Source: UBA1370 sp964515115
Lineage (GTDB): Bacteria; Patescibacteriota; Microgenomatia; UBA1400; PJMF01
NCBI GenBank assembly: GCA_964515115.1
Contig: CAZESB010000012.1
Coordinates: forward strand, 1-23,995
DNA: 23,995 nucleotides
Direction of reading: 5' to 3'
A program made the translations under genes and the position numbers. A model generated the notes under the pieces. It did no database searches, had not been told where the DNA came from, and was given only the letters and a program-made list of their open reading frames with translations. Of the stretch, positions 23,501 to 23,995 are shown piece by piece; the first letter of the stretch is position 1; each line of letters begins with the position of its first letter.

Positions 23501-23749
23501 GCCAGGGTTATGATCTTCTCCAAAAGCCACCCAGCCCAAATCTTCAGAAAAAACATAACCAGAAAATTTCTGGTGGGTCATGTTAATGAAAACTTGAGAA
23601 TTGTGGTTGTCAAAATCCAAAAAAGCGCCCGTGTTTTCGGCTAAAGCTCGGCCAGTGACCGGAAAGTTAGCGGCATGAACCAGGGGGCGAATCAAAAGCA
23701 CCAGCGCCAAAACTGCCAGCAAAAAGATAAAACCAACCACAAAACGCAT
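20579..23749 (-). CDS. Large secreted fibronectin type III protein with SEDIGW repeats
   Basis: The 1056-aa product begins with a signal peptide (MRFVVGFIFLLAVLALVLL, likely cut after VHA near residue 26). Two 42-aa repeats follow at about 35-76 and 99-140; both contain NTGA-F/Y-LDF, FSGY and FSED-I/L-GW. The middle holds Ig-like repeats with DDAGNT and VDEAGNT turns. The second half has about five fibronectin III-like domains, with WTTNRDSDSKIAYG, LTNLLPGTTYYYQARWTDEDGN and SGLTPSQVYHLRAITKDAAGNE. There is no catalytic motif, LPxTG or obvious C-terminal anchor. The start ATG 23749 is preferred to the TTG at 23827 because the signal peptide begins there. It looks like a surface adhesion or scaffold protein. 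A weak minus-strand promoter is possible at 23783-23812 (TTGCAC-N18-TATTCT). Confidence 0.88.
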   Translation of the reverse strand: MRFVVGFIFLLAVLALVLLIRPLVHAANFPVTGRALAENTGAFLDFDNHNSQVFINMTHQKFSGYVFSEDLGWVAFGEDHNPGGPVTYDEETGLLTGKAYVLNTGAYLDFDLYNSNVTIDLETGTFSGYGFSEDIGWINFSSPGVSIDTDFPVDTTEPEVNASNISMQSAAANGHIIPDGGWSNSFAPYFSWDSGSNEEESPSLKGYCLYLGTEANADPGNHLSEAGTAGLLINSPVSTTGTPCQFIVAGTSLDLSTDDYLASSFVNDETYYLRIKAIDDAGNTYNQGQSNGSAAASLSFSFDSLPPENVAFINPAAGTFNNVDEMNFSWPISPSNGASSDTYSGVLGWQYAIKNTNAWFGSETHPTLGIDFIPALNLELPYYLTNERDGDVVEIGDNVIYFRTVDEAGNTSPPATYRTGSLAYGGDAPMFTGDAAVSVTPDTNTSNEFALSWPAAEPAEGRSVDKYYYMINTTPPVTLATLNSNPGTYIPTTSTSVAAGMLPGVQKGSNNVQVVAVDDEGNYSSSNFISGSFTLNSEIPDPAKNLTASDASIKAASLWRASLAWDHPDYRGTGDLTYTVQRSTDGHSWTTITTTSGTAYVDTVSDSRQYYWRIGTSDTTADSIASPSYTNAVTLTPKGSFTDPATLTSGPEVKAITTRKADIVWTTNRDSDSKIAYGTESGKYFDEEPSNSSQVTDHKISLTNLLPGTTYYYQARWTDEDGNTGKSEEKRFTTESAPTVTDPQATQIGLSNTILRYTVKGASSVKIYYGRSTAFGGMLEVATSREEVTLTTELTELEDGSLYYYKVNPVDSEGFEYEGQALTFETMPRPRISNVRLQEVAGSAQTTVLVSWSVNTPMSSVVSYYPTGQASAARDEVDAELRGGEHQMTVSGLLPQQQYQLLVKGRDRAGNEAISDTFNFTTATDTRPPQIINLKVIGGTIPPVGFAAGDIKAQLVVTWDTDEPATSQVEFGAGTSGSYSQKTQEDGNLTTNHTVIISGLTPSQVYHLRAITKDAAGNEARSIDVTTIAPKATRSAFDLVIENLASAFSFLGLLRQ

Positions 23750-23841
23750 TCTGGTGTTTAGCAATGTAAATAACACAATTTTAGAATAACATGGAGTAAA
23801 GAGGGAGTGCAAGACGAGTCTAGACAAGGCAGTAGTAAAAA

Positions 23842-23850
23842 TGCTATCTT
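23842..23850 (+). promoter_or_regulatory. Extended -10 promoter of the last gene
   Basis: TGCTATCTT (TGn plus TATCTT) with TAGACA (23821-23826) 18 bp before the hexamer. The expected start falls on about 23857, the A of the ATG itself, which predicts a leaderless mRNA. Confidence 0.5.
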
Positions 23851-23856
23851 GTTTTT

Positions 23857-23995
23857 ATGAGAAACAGAAAACCTCATTACTTGCGTTCGCTAGTTTTGGG
23901 CATGGTCTTTGTCGGCCTAGCTCTATTTGGGTATCGCAGTATGGTGGTTTGGGCTGAGCAACTGGGCGATCCAGCCTATACTCCAGAGTCTGGTG
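23857..23995 (+). CDS. Start of an exported or membrane protein (3' partial)
   Basis: The 46 visible residues have a basic start (MRNRKPHYLR), a hydrophobic stretch (about 11-25, SLVLGMVFVGLALFG) and a possible signal-peptidase site after VWA near residue 34; the mature part would begin EQLGDPAYTPESG. The family is not recognisable. It is divergent from the fibronectin-domain gene and may belong to the same surface-protein theme. Confidence 0.65.
   Translation, partial: MRNRKPHYLRSLVLGMVFVGLALFGYRSMVVWAEQLGDPAYTPESG

Noticed and set aside
23750..23827. 26-residue longer N-terminus of the fibronectin protein from a TTG
   Set aside because: The signal peptide starts at the ATG at 23749, and the extra residues overlap the likely promoter region.
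1..23995. Alternative genetic code (UGA as glycine)
   Set aside because: ftsH, the VTC gene and the PIN toxin all end at TGA at the expected family lengths, and no in-frame TGA interrupts the other genes.
1..23995. CRISPR arrays, tRNA or rRNA genes
   Set aside because: No regularly spaced repeats and no cloverleaf or rRNA-like stretches were found on reading the intergenic regions.

Overview
The window is a bacterial scaffold fragment that most resembles a Patescibacteria (Candidate Phyla Radiation) genome. This is an inference from gene style, not from a marker tree. HrcA is short (240 aa). IF-2 starts almost directly at its G domain (491 aa). DnaJ has no zinc finger in the part that can be seen. 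A secreted fibronectin protein carries 'SEDIGW'-type repeats. Several first genes of operons appear to be transcribed without a leader. TGA is used as a stop (ftsH, the VTC gene, the PIN toxin), so the UGA-glycine code of Gracilibacteria/SR1 does not apply. Two runs of exactly 100 N (2445-2544 and 10585-10684) are scaffold gaps of nominal length, so reading frames across them are not evidence.

Layout. 1-950: the 3' part of a tyrosine recombinase, a 166-bp near-perfect palindromic element and a clear intrinsic terminator. 949-6250 (+): trpS, a small tRNA-binding-domain protein, ftsH (N-terminus lost in a gap), a stand-alone PolA-type 5'-nuclease and a GT4 glycosyltransferase. 6278-10584 (+): the heat-shock set hrcA, grpE (fused to a NUDIX domain), dnaK and dnaJ (cut by the second gap). 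10685-13905 (-): a three-gene set of VTC polyphosphate-polymerase domain, membrane-anchored CotH kinase-like protein and DUF4956 membrane protein. 14101-16870 (+): nusA-infB. 16961-17627 (+): a ribbon-helix-helix antitoxin and PIN toxin pair. 17657-23749 (-): a 1056-aa secreted fibronectin-III protein, then a MacB/LolD-type ABC ATPase and its FtsX-fold permease. 23857-end (+): the start of a divergent exported protein.

Main observations. Three 27-bp inverted repeats with the exact 9-9-9 geometry of CIRCE (the HrcA operator) lie upstream of ftsH, hrcA and dnaK. The one at hrcA overlaps a TTGACA-N17-TATTAT promoter. This predicts one HrcA heat-shock regulon covering the Hsp70 machine and the FtsH protease. 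GrpE is a single-ORF fusion to an intact NUDIX hydrolase domain. Several promoters have an extended -10 (TGCTAT-like) that would place the transcript start within a few bases of the ATG. The FtsH pore-loop phenylalanine is replaced by leucine.
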